NCBI GenBank assembly: GCA_028868515.1
Contig: JAGWUI010000007.1
Coordinates: forward strand, 54,282-118,281
DNA length: 64,000 nt
Direction: 5' to 3'
DNA from: Gammaproteobacteria bacterium
Lineage (GTDB): Bacteria > Pseudomonadota > Gammaproteobacteria > Pseudomonadales > Moraxellaceae
The translations under genes were made by a program, and so were the position numbers. Below the pieces are notes generated by a model, which saw nothing but the letters and a program-made list of their open reading frames with translations, made no database searches and was not told where the DNA came from. Below are positions 18,962 through 27,868 of this stretch, piece after piece. Positions within the stretch are counted from its first letter, which is position 1, and every line of letters begins with the position of its first letter.

Positions 18962-19282
18962 TCACATTTGAAACTTAGGTAGACGCACGACCATCCCATT
19001 CATTACATCAGAAACCTTGATTTGACACGACAGGCGAGATGTTTCTGATTTCTCAGGATTTAAATCTATCATTTGCAATTCGCCTGCTGATGCAGAACCA
19101 GCGACACCAACCCATTGGCGGTCCACAATAACATGACAGGTTCCACACGCGCAGGCACCTCCACAGTCGGCATCAATCCCGGGTATGCCACTATCCATGG
19201 CAATTTGCATCAGCGATTTACCCACCTCAATATTCACAACATGTTCTGTTCCATCATGTTCTACAAATGTAATATTACCCAT
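18962..19282 (-). CDS. [2Fe-2S] ferredoxin (putidaredoxin type)
   Basis: This 106-aa ferredoxin carries electrons from the reductase to the P450. Its cluster ligands are Cys40, Cys46, Cys49 and Cys86 (DCGGACACGTCH and SRLSCQI), the C-x5-C-x2-C...C arrangement of putidaredoxin-type proteins. A fifth cysteine (Cys44) lies within the loop. It is the first gene of the operon, and the P450 start follows 73 bases later. Its promoter region holds a 34-bp element shared with the chromosomal alkM promoter region. The short, complete frame and strong context make the call firm. Confidence 0.95.
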   Translation of the reverse strand: MGNITFVEHDGTEHVVNIEVGKSLMQIAMDSGIPGIDADCGGACACGTCHVIVDRQWVGVAGSASAGELQMIDLNPEKSETSRLSCQIKVSDVMNGMVVRLPKFQM

Positions 19283-19372
19283 AAATCCATCTCCACCAAA
19301 AACTTAAAAAAACTGCTAACAGTCATTTGACTATTTCATAGTAGTGTGAGAAGAATATGTACATAAGGTCAT

Positions 19373-19406
19373 TTATTGACATGTTAGAGTCATAAAAAGA
19401 CAATAG
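19373..19406. promoter_or_regulatory. Putative AraC-type operator of the CYP153 operon
   Basis: This site lies 91 bases upstream of the ferredoxin start, between it and the divergent AraC gene. Its blocks TTATTGACAT, GTCAT and AAGACAATAG are identical to those at 35239-35272 upstream of alkM, with the same 6- and 3-base spacers. The orientation relative to the hydroxylase genes is also the same. It is the best candidate binding site for the alkane-responsive AraC regulators of both loci. Confidence 0.7.
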
Positions 19407-19454
19407 CGGATCAGAATTATGCTGCATCTTTAATTGCGTGTATCGGAGTTCAAT

Positions 19455-20522
19455 GTGATAAAGACAACACACCTGACAGAGGCAGAACTTACAGACTCGT
19501 CAACTGCCAGTATTCCATCCAACTACGCACGCCTCATCGGTCGTGAGCTGGCATTACAAGTGCGCGATATTCCTAAATTGTTGAAATTCACGGCACTGAG
19601 CAGCAAGCAATTTATGCAAGAGGACACCCTCCTCACCGCGCAGCAACAGATTCAGATCTTGCACAATGGATTGCATCTATCCGAGCACCCTGATTTTGGT
19701 CTACGCTTAGGTCGTAGGCTGACGCCATCTACGCATGGCGCGATGGGTTTTTTGGTCAATAGCAGTCCTAACCTTTATATTGCGCTACAGGCATTTCAGG
19801 CTTTTTTGCCGACTCGGATTAGCTTTGCGCGGTTAAGCCTGCACATGCATGGGGACACGGTGACTTGCTATATCTCCTTTGATATCGAGCTTCACCCCGC
19901 AATTCTGCGTACCTTGTCTGAGACCTGTGCGGTTATTTTTTGTGCCTGTGCCGAGTTTATTATTGGGCGACCCGTGGTGGAGGCGCGTATCAGCTTTATG
20001 CATGATGAGCCGAGCTATAGCAAATGCTACTCAGACTATTTGCAAGGGCCGTGTTCGTTTGCTGCGCCAGACTTGGGGATCAGCATCCCACTTGCGGTGT
20101 GTGAGATTCCAAATGCCTCCGCCAATCACGAAAGCTATACCATCGCTATGCGGCAATGCGAAATGATGCTGGCACAACTCAAATCACATAAGCACAGCAG
20201 TACCTATCAAATCGAAAAAATGATGCTCTCCCATCCACTGGGCGAGCTCAGCGAAGAGGATGCTGCGGCAGCGCTGTTCATAAGTAAACGAACATTGGCG
20301 CGGCGTCTGAAAGACGAAGGCGGGAGTTTTAGGCAAATTCGCGACAAAATACTGTCACAACAGGCCGTGAGCTATCTGTGTCAGAGTGACATGTCGACGG
20401 AAGCTATATCTGTACTTCTTAATTACCATGACCGTGCGAATTTCCGCCGTGCGTTTAAACGTTGGTTCAACATGTCGCCTAATGACTATCGACAGAAATC
20501 AGCTAAAAAAGGTCGCATGTGA
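19455..20522 (+). CDS. AraC-family regulator of the CYP153 operon
   Basis: This 355-aa protein has an Arabinose_bd-type N-terminal domain (QQQIQILHNGLHLSEHPDFG, RRLTPSTHGAMGFL) and a C-terminal AraC DNA-binding domain (AAALFISKRTLARRLKDEG and YHDRANFRRAFKRWF). It is divergent from the ferredoxin-P450 operon and probably activates it in response to alkanes, as AlkR does for alkM. The start is taken as GTG 19455 because CGGAG lies 6-7 bases upstream; an in-frame TTG at 19434 has no such site. It has the same architecture as the chromosomal AraC protein at 35503. Effector and activation are inferred from context. Confidence 0.88.
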   Translation: MIKTTHLTEAELTDSSTASIPSNYARLIGRELALQVRDIPKLLKFTALSSKQFMQEDTLLTAQQQIQILHNGLHLSEHPDFGLRLGRRLTPSTHGAMGFLVNSSPNLYIALQAFQAFLPTRISFARLSLHMHGDTVTCYISFDIELHPAILRTLSETCAVIFCACAEFIIGRPVVEARISFMHDEPSYSKCYSDYLQGPCSFAAPDLGISIPLAVCEIPNASANHESYTIAMRQCEMMLAQLKSHKHSSTYQIEKMMLSHPLGELSEEDAAAALFISKRTLARRLKDEGGSFRQIRDKILSQQAVSYLCQSDMSTEAISVLLNYHDRANFRRAFKRWFNMSPNDYRQKSAKKGRM

Positions 20523-20674
20523 GCTCTTGATTTCTTCGCAGTGACGATCAACAAGGAAACCAACTTACCTAGTATCGCAAAGGAATGGTCAGGTGCTTTT
20601 GCACATCCACCCATTTTTAATGGTGTGTCTGCAAGCACAAAGCTATAGACTTAGGTAATATGTTACGTTTTTAA

Positions 20675-21367
20675 TTATTCATGTTTGTAATATGACATGA
20701 ATATTTTTAAGTTTCGTTCTATTCGAGCATTGTCTTCTTCGGTTGTGCTCTTGCCTAAGCCCAGCAATATTTTTAGATAATTAGAATCATGAAATAATGC
20801 GAGGAACTCGTCAGCAGCAATCGATGCGTCGTCAATATTTAATGATCCGACTTTATGGGCAGCACGCAAATAGCATGCAACTTGATCTAATAAACGTTGT
20901 GGGCCGAGCTCAAAAAAACTACTGCAAAGCTCGCGTAATTCAAGATCAGTCGATTCCGCCATTGAAATCAATGTTCGATAGCAGCCTGTTGCAATCTCAT
21001 CATTCTGTAGAGCAATGAATTTTAAGGCGATATACCTTAAAGCATCGCGTGGAACTTTAGGGTCAAAGACTTGTGTTGAATCAAACTCAAAAACAGTATC
21101 GACCTTGTTACTAATACACGCCTCAAATAGCTTCTTTTTAGACGGAAAGTATTTGTAAATCGTCACTTTACTGACACCAGAGAGTTTGCCGATCGTGTCC
21201 ATACTGGTGCGTTCATAACCTAGCGCAGAAAACTGGCTACTGGCGATCGCGATGACATTCAGCATCCGTTCTGGATTTCTAGGCCGTCCACGTGCTGGGA
21301 CTGGCTGCGAGTCACCTGTGCTTTGTGATAATTTCTGACTAGATATTTCCAGACTATGGATAGCCAT
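20675..21367 (-). CDS. TetR/AcrR-family repressor of the RND efflux operon
   Basis: This 230-aa TetR-type regulator has the HTH SSQFSALGYERTSMDTIGKL followed by SGVSKVTIYKYFPSKKKLF and an AefR-like C-terminal domain. A basic N-terminal arm (ARGRPRNPER) precedes the HTH. It is divergent from the three-gene RND operon. The 61-base intergenic region contains the perfect palindrome TACTGTACAGTA within a longer inverted repeat, overlapping the start of the efflux promoter, so simple repression relieved by a substrate is likely. Confidence 0.88.
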   Translation of the reverse strand: MAIHSLEISSQKLSQSTGDSQPVPARGRPRNPERMLNVIAIASSQFSALGYERTSMDTIGKLSGVSKVTIYKYFPSKKKLFEACISNKVDTVFEFDSTQVFDPKVPRDALRYIALKFIALQNDEIATGCYRTLISMAESTDLELRELCSSFFELGPQRLLDQVACYLRAAHKVGSLNIDDASIAADEFLALFHDSNYLKILLGLGKSTTEEDNARIERNLKIFMSYYKHE

Positions 21368-21370
21368 ATC

Positions 21371-21419
21371 TTGACAACCTCTAAATAATGGATATTATTT
21401 ACTGTACAGTATAGTAAAT
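21371..21419. promoter_or_regulatory. RND operon promoter with palindromic operator
   Basis: TTGACA (21371-21376) and TATTAT (21393-21398), 16 bases apart, form a promoter towards the efflux genes. Immediately after it lies the perfect palindrome TACTGTACAGTA (21400-21411), inside the broader pair TTTACT...AGTAAA (21398-21418). The position around the transcription start suits a repressor, most simply the divergent TetR protein. Confidence 0.7.
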
Positions 21420-21428
21420 TAATAAAAG

Positions 21429-22943
21429 ATGAGCAATGGCACTATGGTCGGGCAAATTCAATATTCAAAACGAATGCGGCATACGCTAGTGTATATGGCC
21501 TTTGCAGGGCTGAGTGCATGCAATGCCATTCCTTCGTATAGTATACATTCAAGTGTCGCACTACCGACGACCTTTGATACACAAGCACACGCTTCGGCTA
21601 CGAATGATGTTGATACTCAGTGGTGGTATGCGTTCAAAGATCCACAGCTAGAACAACTGATCAATCGCGCCGCAGCCGCTAATTTTGATGTGCGTACTGC
21701 TGTTGAGCGCGTGAATGAGGCACGTGCAGGCGCTGCGGGTATTAATGCGGCTTTGTTGCCTACACTGAATCTTACTGGATCGGTGGGAGATAATCGCACT
21801 GGGCTGCCTGATTACGTCAAGAACTTAGGAAATCCTGATACACAGTTTCGTCGGATCGCTTTGGAGCCGAGTTGGAATATGGATTTGTTTGGCGGTATTC
21901 GCGCCGCCAAGAATGCGGCACTTCGTGATCAAGAGGCCGCAGTGTGGGGTGTAGCTGGTGCGCGTTTAAACGCGATTAGCGAAACAGCTCGACAGTACTT
22001 TATCTATCAAAGCTTACTAGAAAGAAGACGTCTTCATCAGGAGTTATTTGCGACTGAACAGCAAAGCTTAACCTTGGCACAGCATCTGTCTCGTGAAGGC
22101 ATGTATAGCGACATTGATCTGAATCGTATCCAAGCCGATTTGTTGAATATACAAAGTTCACTGCCTGGCCTCAACGCAGCTCTCATCTCTACACAAAACC
22201 AAATCGCTTTACTGACGGCGACGCCACCTCAGCAGATGCAACTGCAACCTAATGCAGCAGTACTGATATCTAAGCCTTTAATCGATCCAATTCCAACGGG
22301 TATGCCTGCGGATTTACTGACCAGACGCCCTGATATTCAGGCTGCGGAGAAGCAAGTTGCAGCAGAAAATGCCCGTTTGGGACAAGCAAAAGCCAATCGT
22401 TTCCCGCAGCTTTTTCTAAGCACTGTCTTTGGGGATCAAGCACTGACCTTGAATCATTTGGCTTTGGCACCTTCTTTTTATACTAATACGGCTTTGGCTT
22501 TTACTGCCCCGATATTTGATGGCGGGCGCATTAAAGCAGAAATCAATAATCAGCAGGCCAAGCGATCCGAGGCTGTCATCAATTACGACAAGACCGTCTT
22601 AACCGCGCTAAATCAGGTCGAGAATGCCTTGGCTGCTCGTCATGGTGAGCAGGATCAATTGGTGATGTTAGAGGGTATTCAACAACAACGACAGCAATCT
22701 GAGCAGCATGCGCAAGCATTGGTTGGTGAAGGACAAATCAGTCGTTTGCAATTGTTGGATATCCAACGTGCGCGGCTATCCGCCAACATGGCATTGGTTG
22801 ATAACCAGCAACAGAATGCGCTTTATACCATTGATGTTTATAGCGCATTAGGTGGGGGCTGGCAGTCTTTTCAATCCGAAGCATCACAACCGAATACAAC
22901 AACATCTCATCAAACCCTATCTAGTCAATCAACGAGTCGCTGA
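21429..22943 (+). CDS. Outer-membrane efflux lipoprotein (NodT/OprM type)
   Basis: This 504-aa protein is the outer-membrane channel of a tripartite efflux pump. A lipoprotein signal is visible (VYMAFAGLSAC, with Cys about residue 31), followed by two OEP repeats, for example QLEQLINRAAAANFDVRTAV, then ERVNEARAG and PDIQAAEKQVAAENARLGQA. The length is a little above the usual 460-490, mostly because of the tail after SALGGGW. It is the first gene of the RND operon, with 2 bases before the membrane-fusion gene. The frame could also begin at the later ATG of MRHTLVYM, which would give a more standard signal peptide. Confidence 0.9.
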   Translation: MSNGTMVGQIQYSKRMRHTLVYMAFAGLSACNAIPSYSIHSSVALPTTFDTQAHASATNDVDTQWWYAFKDPQLEQLINRAAAANFDVRTAVERVNEARAGAAGINAALLPTLNLTGSVGDNRTGLPDYVKNLGNPDTQFRRIALEPSWNMDLFGGIRAAKNAALRDQEAAVWGVAGARLNAISETARQYFIYQSLLERRRLHQELFATEQQSLTLAQHLSREGMYSDIDLNRIQADLLNIQSSLPGLNAALISTQNQIALLTATPPQQMQLQPNAAVLISKPLIDPIPTGMPADLLTRRPDIQAAEKQVAAENARLGQAKANRFPQLFLSTVFGDQALTLNHLALAPSFYTNTALAFTAPIFDGGRIKAEINNQQAKRSEAVINYDKTVLTALNQVENALAARHGEQDQLVMLEGIQQQRQQSEQHAQALVGEGQISRLQLLDIQRARLSANMALVDNQQQNALYTIDVYSALGGGWQSFQSEASQPNTTTSHQTLSSQSTSR

Positions 22944-22945
22944 TC

Positions 22946-24133
22946 ATGAATTTTGCCTATTATTTTAATTCGCGCCTAACCATGATGCAGTCTGCTGTGG
23001 CTGTTTTATTTGTTGTCAGTAGCGTGGGCTGTAGTAAACCAGAAACGCCACAGACGAAATTAACGCCCGTCTTAGTGACAACGATCACTCCGTCGGAAGG
23101 CCAAGATCAACGCCGCTTTACCGCAACCATCTCTCCGCGTTACCAAACGGCTTTGAGCTTTCGTGTCAGTGGTAAAGTCGTGGAGCGGCTGGTCGAAGTT
23201 GGGCAGACTGTCCATAGCGGACAGGTTCTCGCCCGTTTAGACCCTATGGATTACAGTCTTGCGGCGAAAGCTGCTCAAGACCAATTCCGAGCAGCACAAG
23301 CCGATGCGAATCAAGCGGTGAGTGATGAAGCGCGCTTTCGTCGTTTGATGGCAGATGGTTCGGTAGGTGCGGCTGATCATGAACGGCAGAAAACCCGTGC
23401 TGAATCCGCGCTCGCATTACAATCCCAATCCCAGCAAAATCTTGATCTGGCTAATAACCGATTAAAATACGCGACTCTCACCGCACCAAATGCGGGGTTG
23501 ATTACTGATCTTAATTTTGAGGTCGGGCAGAACGTGGCAGAAGGTACCCCTATCGCACATCTTTCGCAGCAGGGTGTGATGGAAGTTGTTTTTGATGTGC
23601 CTGAAGATTTGGTTAATCAACTTACAAGCTGGCATGCCCAAGCGCGCTTATCGACCGCAGATGCGTCACTGACAGATTTGAGTTTACGCGAAGTTTCACC
23701 CGCTGCTACAGAGCCGAGTAAGACTTTCCAAGCCAAATATCGCATCGTAGGATCGACCCAAGCGCAAGAAAACTTAAAGCAAGGTACAAACGTCGACTTG
23801 ATCCTCACGCACCCACAGCCGACTCACATGGTCAAACTACCTGCGAGTGCACTACAGCAAAATACTGATCATCCTTTTGTTTGGATACTGAGTGGTGAGC
23901 ATGGTCTGAAACAGCAACCAGTGCATGTCGAAAAATACAGTAATGATGACGTCTGGCTCAGTGGTCTTCAGGATGGCATGCGTGTAGTGACCGCTGGGGT
24001 ACAAAAGTTAGATGCTGGCTTGCAAATCGATCCCATTGAACGTGTCGAAAACGGCGCAAGTAATGACCCTGCTTATGGCGAATCAGTAGTGATGAAAAGT
24101 GCTGCTGCAACCACGACAGGGGCTCATCAATGA
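22946..24133 (+). CDS. RND efflux periplasmic adaptor (membrane-fusion) subunit
   Basis: This 395-aa protein links the inner-membrane pump to the outer-membrane channel. It has a lipoprotein-type signal ending at VVSSVGC (Cys about 29), the first half of the lipoyl domain (LSFRVSGKVVERLVEVGQTV with HSGQVLARLDPMD), a coiled-coil hairpin (about 95-170), the second lipoyl half (LTAPNAGLITDLNFEVGQNV) and beta-barrel domains. Its stop overlaps the pump start by 4 bases (ATGA). It belongs to the AcrA/MexA-like family; the substrate is not evident from sequence. Confidence 0.92.
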   Translation: MNFAYYFNSRLTMMQSAVAVLFVVSSVGCSKPETPQTKLTPVLVTTITPSEGQDQRRFTATISPRYQTALSFRVSGKVVERLVEVGQTVHSGQVLARLDPMDYSLAAKAAQDQFRAAQADANQAVSDEARFRRLMADGSVGAADHERQKTRAESALALQSQSQQNLDLANNRLKYATLTAPNAGLITDLNFEVGQNVAEGTPIAHLSQQGVMEVVFDVPEDLVNQLTSWHAQARLSTADASLTDLSLREVSPAATEPSKTFQAKYRIVGSTQAQENLKQGTNVDLILTHPQPTHMVKLPASALQQNTDHPFVWILSGEHGLKQQPVHVEKYSNDDVWLSGLQDGMRVVTAGVQKLDAGLQIDPIERVENGASNDPAYGESVVMKSAAATTTGAHQ

Positions 24134-27100
24134 AATCGTTTAATCTTTCGTTATGGGCCGTACAGCACCGCTCTTTAGTTTTATTCTTGATTATTAGTAG
24201 CTTAATTGGCGGAATTGTATCGTTTAATAATTTGGGTCGTTCAGAGGATCCGAAGTTCGATATGCCAGCGATTTCCATTACCGTTGCTTGGCCAGGCGCA
24301 ACAGCACAGCAAGTTCAAGATCAGGTCATCAACCCGATCGAGGCAAAATTACAAGAGATCGATGGCTTTTACTATACCCGAACCTTTTCGCGTCAAGGGT
24401 ATGGTGGCATATTCTTAATGATGCAAGGCGGGATGAGTAGCGCACAATTGCATGAAGCATGGTATCAGACACGCAAAAAAATAGGGGATATTCGCAGTAG
24501 CTTACCTGCTGGCGTGATGGATCCTATGATAAATGATGAGTATTCGGATGTATATACCGCGTTATTTGCGATTCAATCCAATGATTTATCACCTGCCGAA
24601 GTACTCGATAATGCCGAGTTAATTAAGCGCCAATTACAACATATTCCTAACATTAAAAAAGTCGATATCCTCGGCCAGCAGGAGGAAAAAATCTATGTCG
24701 AGTTTTCGAGTAAGCGGCTGGCTGCTTTAGGCATTAACCCTCAAACCATTTATAGCGCGTTGCAACAGCAAAACAATATCAATCCAGCAGGTATGACGGA
24801 TACTCGCTCGGATCGGGTATTTGTCCGAGTCGATGGTGCTTATCATACGGTTGCCGATGTCGCTAATACATCGATTAACGCAGGTGGACATTTATTAAAA
24901 TTATCTGATATTGCGACAGTGAAGAGTGGCTATCTTGATCCCGCAAACTATACGGTGCGTTATCAAGGGCGACCTGCGTTGACTATCGGTGTGACGATGC
25001 AACCTGCCGCGAATATCATTACGTTTGGTCATAATTTAGATTCAGCTATTGCGACCATCAAACAACAGATGCCGCTGGGTCTAAATATTACTAAGTATGA
25101 TGATCAACCTAAAATTGTAGCCGATTCAGTGTGGGAGTTTGAACGCTCATTTATCGAAGCCTTGGTGATTGTCCTCATTGTTTCTTTTTTATCGCTAGGT
25201 TTTCGTTCGGGTTTAGTCGTGGCAGCTTCGGTTCCTTTGGTTTTAGCCATAGTCGCTATCGCGATGTATTTTAAAGGATGGAATCTGGATCGTATTTCCT
25301 TGGGATCACTGATCATTGCTTTGGGCTTACTGGTTGATGATGCGATTATCGCTGTTGAATTGATGTCCATTAAGATGGCGCAGGGTTGGGATAAGATCAA
25401 GGCTGCAACTTTTGCATATAGTTCTACTGCATTTCCGATGTTGACAGGAACCTTGATTACGGTTGCAGGATTTATGCCTGTGGGTTTTGCAAATTCGAAT
25501 GCAGGGCAATATGCGGGCGGTATTTTCTGGATATTGGGTACGGCACTGATCGCTTCATGGTTAGTGGCAGTGATCTTCACCCCGTATTTGGGCGTCGTTC
25601 TTTTATCTGATCAACCGATCAAAGCACATGATCCCTATGACCGTCCGTTATTTAAACGTCTACGTCGTCTCATTGCTTATTGTGTCAATTATAAATGGTG
25701 GGTGATCGGAGGGAGCTTGGTGTGCTTTATGATTGCAATTGCAGGTATGTCTCTCGTACAAAATCAATTCTTCCCCGCAGCATCGCGTAATGAATTAGTT
25801 GTAGAATTGCGGATGCGACAAGGAGCGTCTTTCGTTGCGACGCAGCACGAAGTGATCAAATTAGAAAAAGTGCTGGCAAATAATCGCGATGTAACCCACG
25901 TTGCATCTTATACAGGGGGTGGCGCAGCACGATTCTTTTTGTCGCTGATGCCCGAATTTCCGAATGCGAGTTTTGCTCAAATCGTTGTATTGACCCCAGA
26001 TGTGGCTGCTCGTGAGCGAGTACGCAGTCAGTTACTTAAAATCTTTAATGACAATGTTCAGTTCCCTTTAGCACGTGGTCGCGTACAGCGTCTTGAATTT
26101 GGTCCTCCAGTCGGTTTTCCTGTCCAGTTTCGGGTGATTGGCTCTGATCCAGAAAAAGTACGGGGTATTGCCGATCAGGTCTTGGCGACGGTCAAACAAA
26201 GTCCGCTTGTTCGGGATACCCAATTAGAGTGGGGTGAAAAAGTCCGTACAGTCCATATCCATGTTAATCAGGATAAGGCACGTTTGCTGGGTATTAGCAG
26301 TCATGATATTGCCAATACCGTACAAACGCTGCTGGATGGTTTACCTGTGACTCAAATCCCACATGGGGAAACTCAGATTGATGTGGTGATGCGTGCTCTG
26401 CCACAAGAGCGGGGTGCAATTGACGATTTAGCAGATGTGACATTGCCGAGCAGTAGTGGTGCTCTTGTGCCGCTTTCGCAAGTCGCGACAGTCAGCTATG
26501 ACGAAGAAGATCCAGTGCTGTGGCGACGCAGTCGTGAGATTAATTTAAGCGTGATGAGCGATCTCGCTGATGGCGTGCAGGCACCTTATGCGAGTGACAA
26601 AATCATGCAGACACTTGCGCCTATTATCAAGCAGCTTCCAGCAGGTTATCGTATTGAAGAGGGTGGGGCTGTAGAAGAGAACGACATTGCCAATGCAGCC
26701 ATCGCTAAAATTCTACCTGTGATGTTGTTGGTGACCTTACTCTTGCTGATGATGCAATTGCATAGTTTTGCCAAAACAGCGATGGTGTTCTTGACGGCAC
26801 CGCTTGGGATGATTGGTGTTGTGCCTGCATTGTTAGTTTTTAATGCTCCTTTTGGGTTTGTGGCGTTGATTGGTGTGATTGCACTTTCTGGTATGGTGAT
26901 GCGTAACTCAGTGATTTTGGTGGATCAGATTGATCACGATATTGCAGCAGGGCAATCTCCCGCTCAAGCGATTATCGAGGCGACTATTCGTCGTTCGCGC
27001 CCTGTTGTCTTGACTGCGTTGACTGCTTTCTTGGCGATGATTCCTTTATCACACAGTGTGTTTTGGGGGCCGATGGCGATTGTGATCATGGGGGGATTAT

Positions 27101-27171
27101 TGGCAGGAACCCTATTGACCATTATGGTTGTCCCAGCGCTTTATGCAGCATGGTTTAAAGTTGTTGCTTAA
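24130..27171 (+). CDS. RND efflux pump, inner-membrane permease
   Basis: This 1013-aa proton-driven exporter of the AcrB superfamily has twelve predicted membrane helices in the standard 1+5+1+5 layout and two large periplasmic loops. Recognisable features are SEDPKFDMPAISITVAWPGA near the N-terminus, the helix-4 region SLIIALGLLVDDAIIAVELM with the DD pair used for proton relay, and the C-terminal RNSVILVDQIDHDIAAG. It ends the operon with TetR and the adaptor and channel genes. The setting beside an alkane hydroxylase suggests a role in hydrocarbon or solvent tolerance, but this is only inferred. Confidence 0.92.
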   Translation: MKSFNLSLWAVQHRSLVLFLIISSLIGGIVSFNNLGRSEDPKFDMPAISITVAWPGATAQQVQDQVINPIEAKLQEIDGFYYTRTFSRQGYGGIFLMMQGGMSSAQLHEAWYQTRKKIGDIRSSLPAGVMDPMINDEYSDVYTALFAIQSNDLSPAEVLDNAELIKRQLQHIPNIKKVDILGQQEEKIYVEFSSKRLAALGINPQTIYSALQQQNNINPAGMTDTRSDRVFVRVDGAYHTVADVANTSINAGGHLLKLSDIATVKSGYLDPANYTVRYQGRPALTIGVTMQPAANIITFGHNLDSAIATIKQQMPLGLNITKYDDQPKIVADSVWEFERSFIEALVIVLIVSFLSLGFRSGLVVAASVPLVLAIVAIAMYFKGWNLDRISLGSLIIALGLLVDDAIIAVELMSIKMAQGWDKIKAATFAYSSTAFPMLTGTLITVAGFMPVGFANSNAGQYAGGIFWILGTALIASWLVAVIFTPYLGVVLLSDQPIKAHDPYDRPLFKRLRRLIAYCVNYKWWVIGGSLVCFMIAIAGMSLVQNQFFPAASRNELVVELRMRQGASFVATQHEVIKLEKVLANNRDVTHVASYTGGGAARFFLSLMPEFPNASFAQIVVLTPDVAARERVRSQLLKIFNDNVQFPLARGRVQRLEFGPPVGFPVQFRVIGSDPEKVRGIADQVLATVKQSPLVRDTQLEWGEKVRTVHIHVNQDKARLLGISSHDIANTVQTLLDGLPVTQIPHGETQIDVVMRALPQERGAIDDLADVTLPSSSGALVPLSQVATVSYDEEDPVLWRRSREINLSVMSDLADGVQAPYASDKIMQTLAPIIKQLPAGYRIEEGGAVEENDIANAAIAKILPVMLLVTLLLLMMQLHSFAKTAMVFLTAPLGMIGVVPALLVFNAPFGFVALIGVIALSGMVMRNSVILVDQIDHDIAAGQSPAQAIIEATIRRSRPVVLTALTAFLAMIPLSHSVFWGPMAIVIMGGLLAGTLLTIMVVPALYAAWFKVVA

Positions 27172-27282
27172 GTAGGTGTAAATAACGCAACTTTACCCGC
27201 AGCACCGCGCTCACCCGTATTTATCTGCTTAACTTAAAATTAGATATCTCCATTTTCCTAGACTAACATAGTGCAAATCTAG

Positions 27283-27437
27283 AAGGTGTTGAGGTTTTGT
27301 CATAAGACATTGAAAACTAAAAGTAAACTCGTATTATTCATTTCTCCAAAAATAGTAACACGAGTTTGCAATGCCCCGAACAATGCTCAGTGACGAGCAC
27401 TGGATGAAGCTGAAAGCGATTTTGCTACAAATAGGTA
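27283..27437 (+). pseudogene. Left end of an IS5-family element (truncated)
   Basis: After CTAG (27279-27282) comes AAGGTGTTGAGGTTTTGTC, a terminal repeat like that of the MITE at 35279. It is followed 70 bases later by ATG (27371) and the transposase N-terminus MPRTMLSDEHWMKLKAILLQ before homology stops near 27437. Only this end is left. YTAR target sites such as CTAG are typical of the IS5 group. The fragment marks the right border of the cargo. Confidence 0.65.
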
Positions 27438-27470
27438 TGGTGACAAGTCTAAATCGGCAAATTACGGGTT

Positions 27471-27715
27471 GGAGCCTATAAATAATTTTGTGTAAGTTCC
27501 AATTTTTACAAATGAGCTTTTAAACGATCATCAAAATAGATCGTAAACCAGTTCATCGCTAAACGCCAATTCGGAGTTGGCATTGTCCATTTGTTAGAAG
27601 CATTCATTGCCGCTAAAAATATCACCTTTTTGGCTGAATCATCAGAAGAAAAAATCTTCCGCTTTTTCGTACTATGGCGAATAAGGTCTCTTAAAAATGT
27701 GTCCGAAAAACTCAA
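27471..27715 (-). pseudogene. IS256-family transposase 3' remnant
   Basis: On the minus strand, codons 27715-27506 give a C-terminal mutator-type piece: SSDDSAKKVIFLAAMNASNK followed by WTMPTPNWRLAMNWFTIYFD. The WTMP-x-x-NW-x-LAMN pattern is characteristic of IS256-family transposases. Downstream, ACTTACACAAAATTATTTAT resembles the terminal region of such elements. The N-terminal two thirds are missing. Confidence 0.65.
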
Positions 27716-27868
27716 CAGGGGTCAACAACTCAACTCAATCTTACACAGTACTTTCATCGCATCATGAAAAACCATTAAGATTTGACACATAAATAGTGAG
27801 TTAAAAAAATTTCTATTAATGAATCTTAGATTTATACTCAGCATAATCCGACAACAACCTAATAATAA

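Noticed and set aside
18889..18999. N-terminal extension of the P450 gene
   Set aside because: It runs into the ferredoxin stop region, is cysteine-rich without family similarity, and ATG 18888 has a good ribosome site.
25104..25580. 158-codon minus-strand frame inside the RND pump gene
   Set aside because: It is fully antisense to a strong coding region and is low in complexity; a shadow frame.
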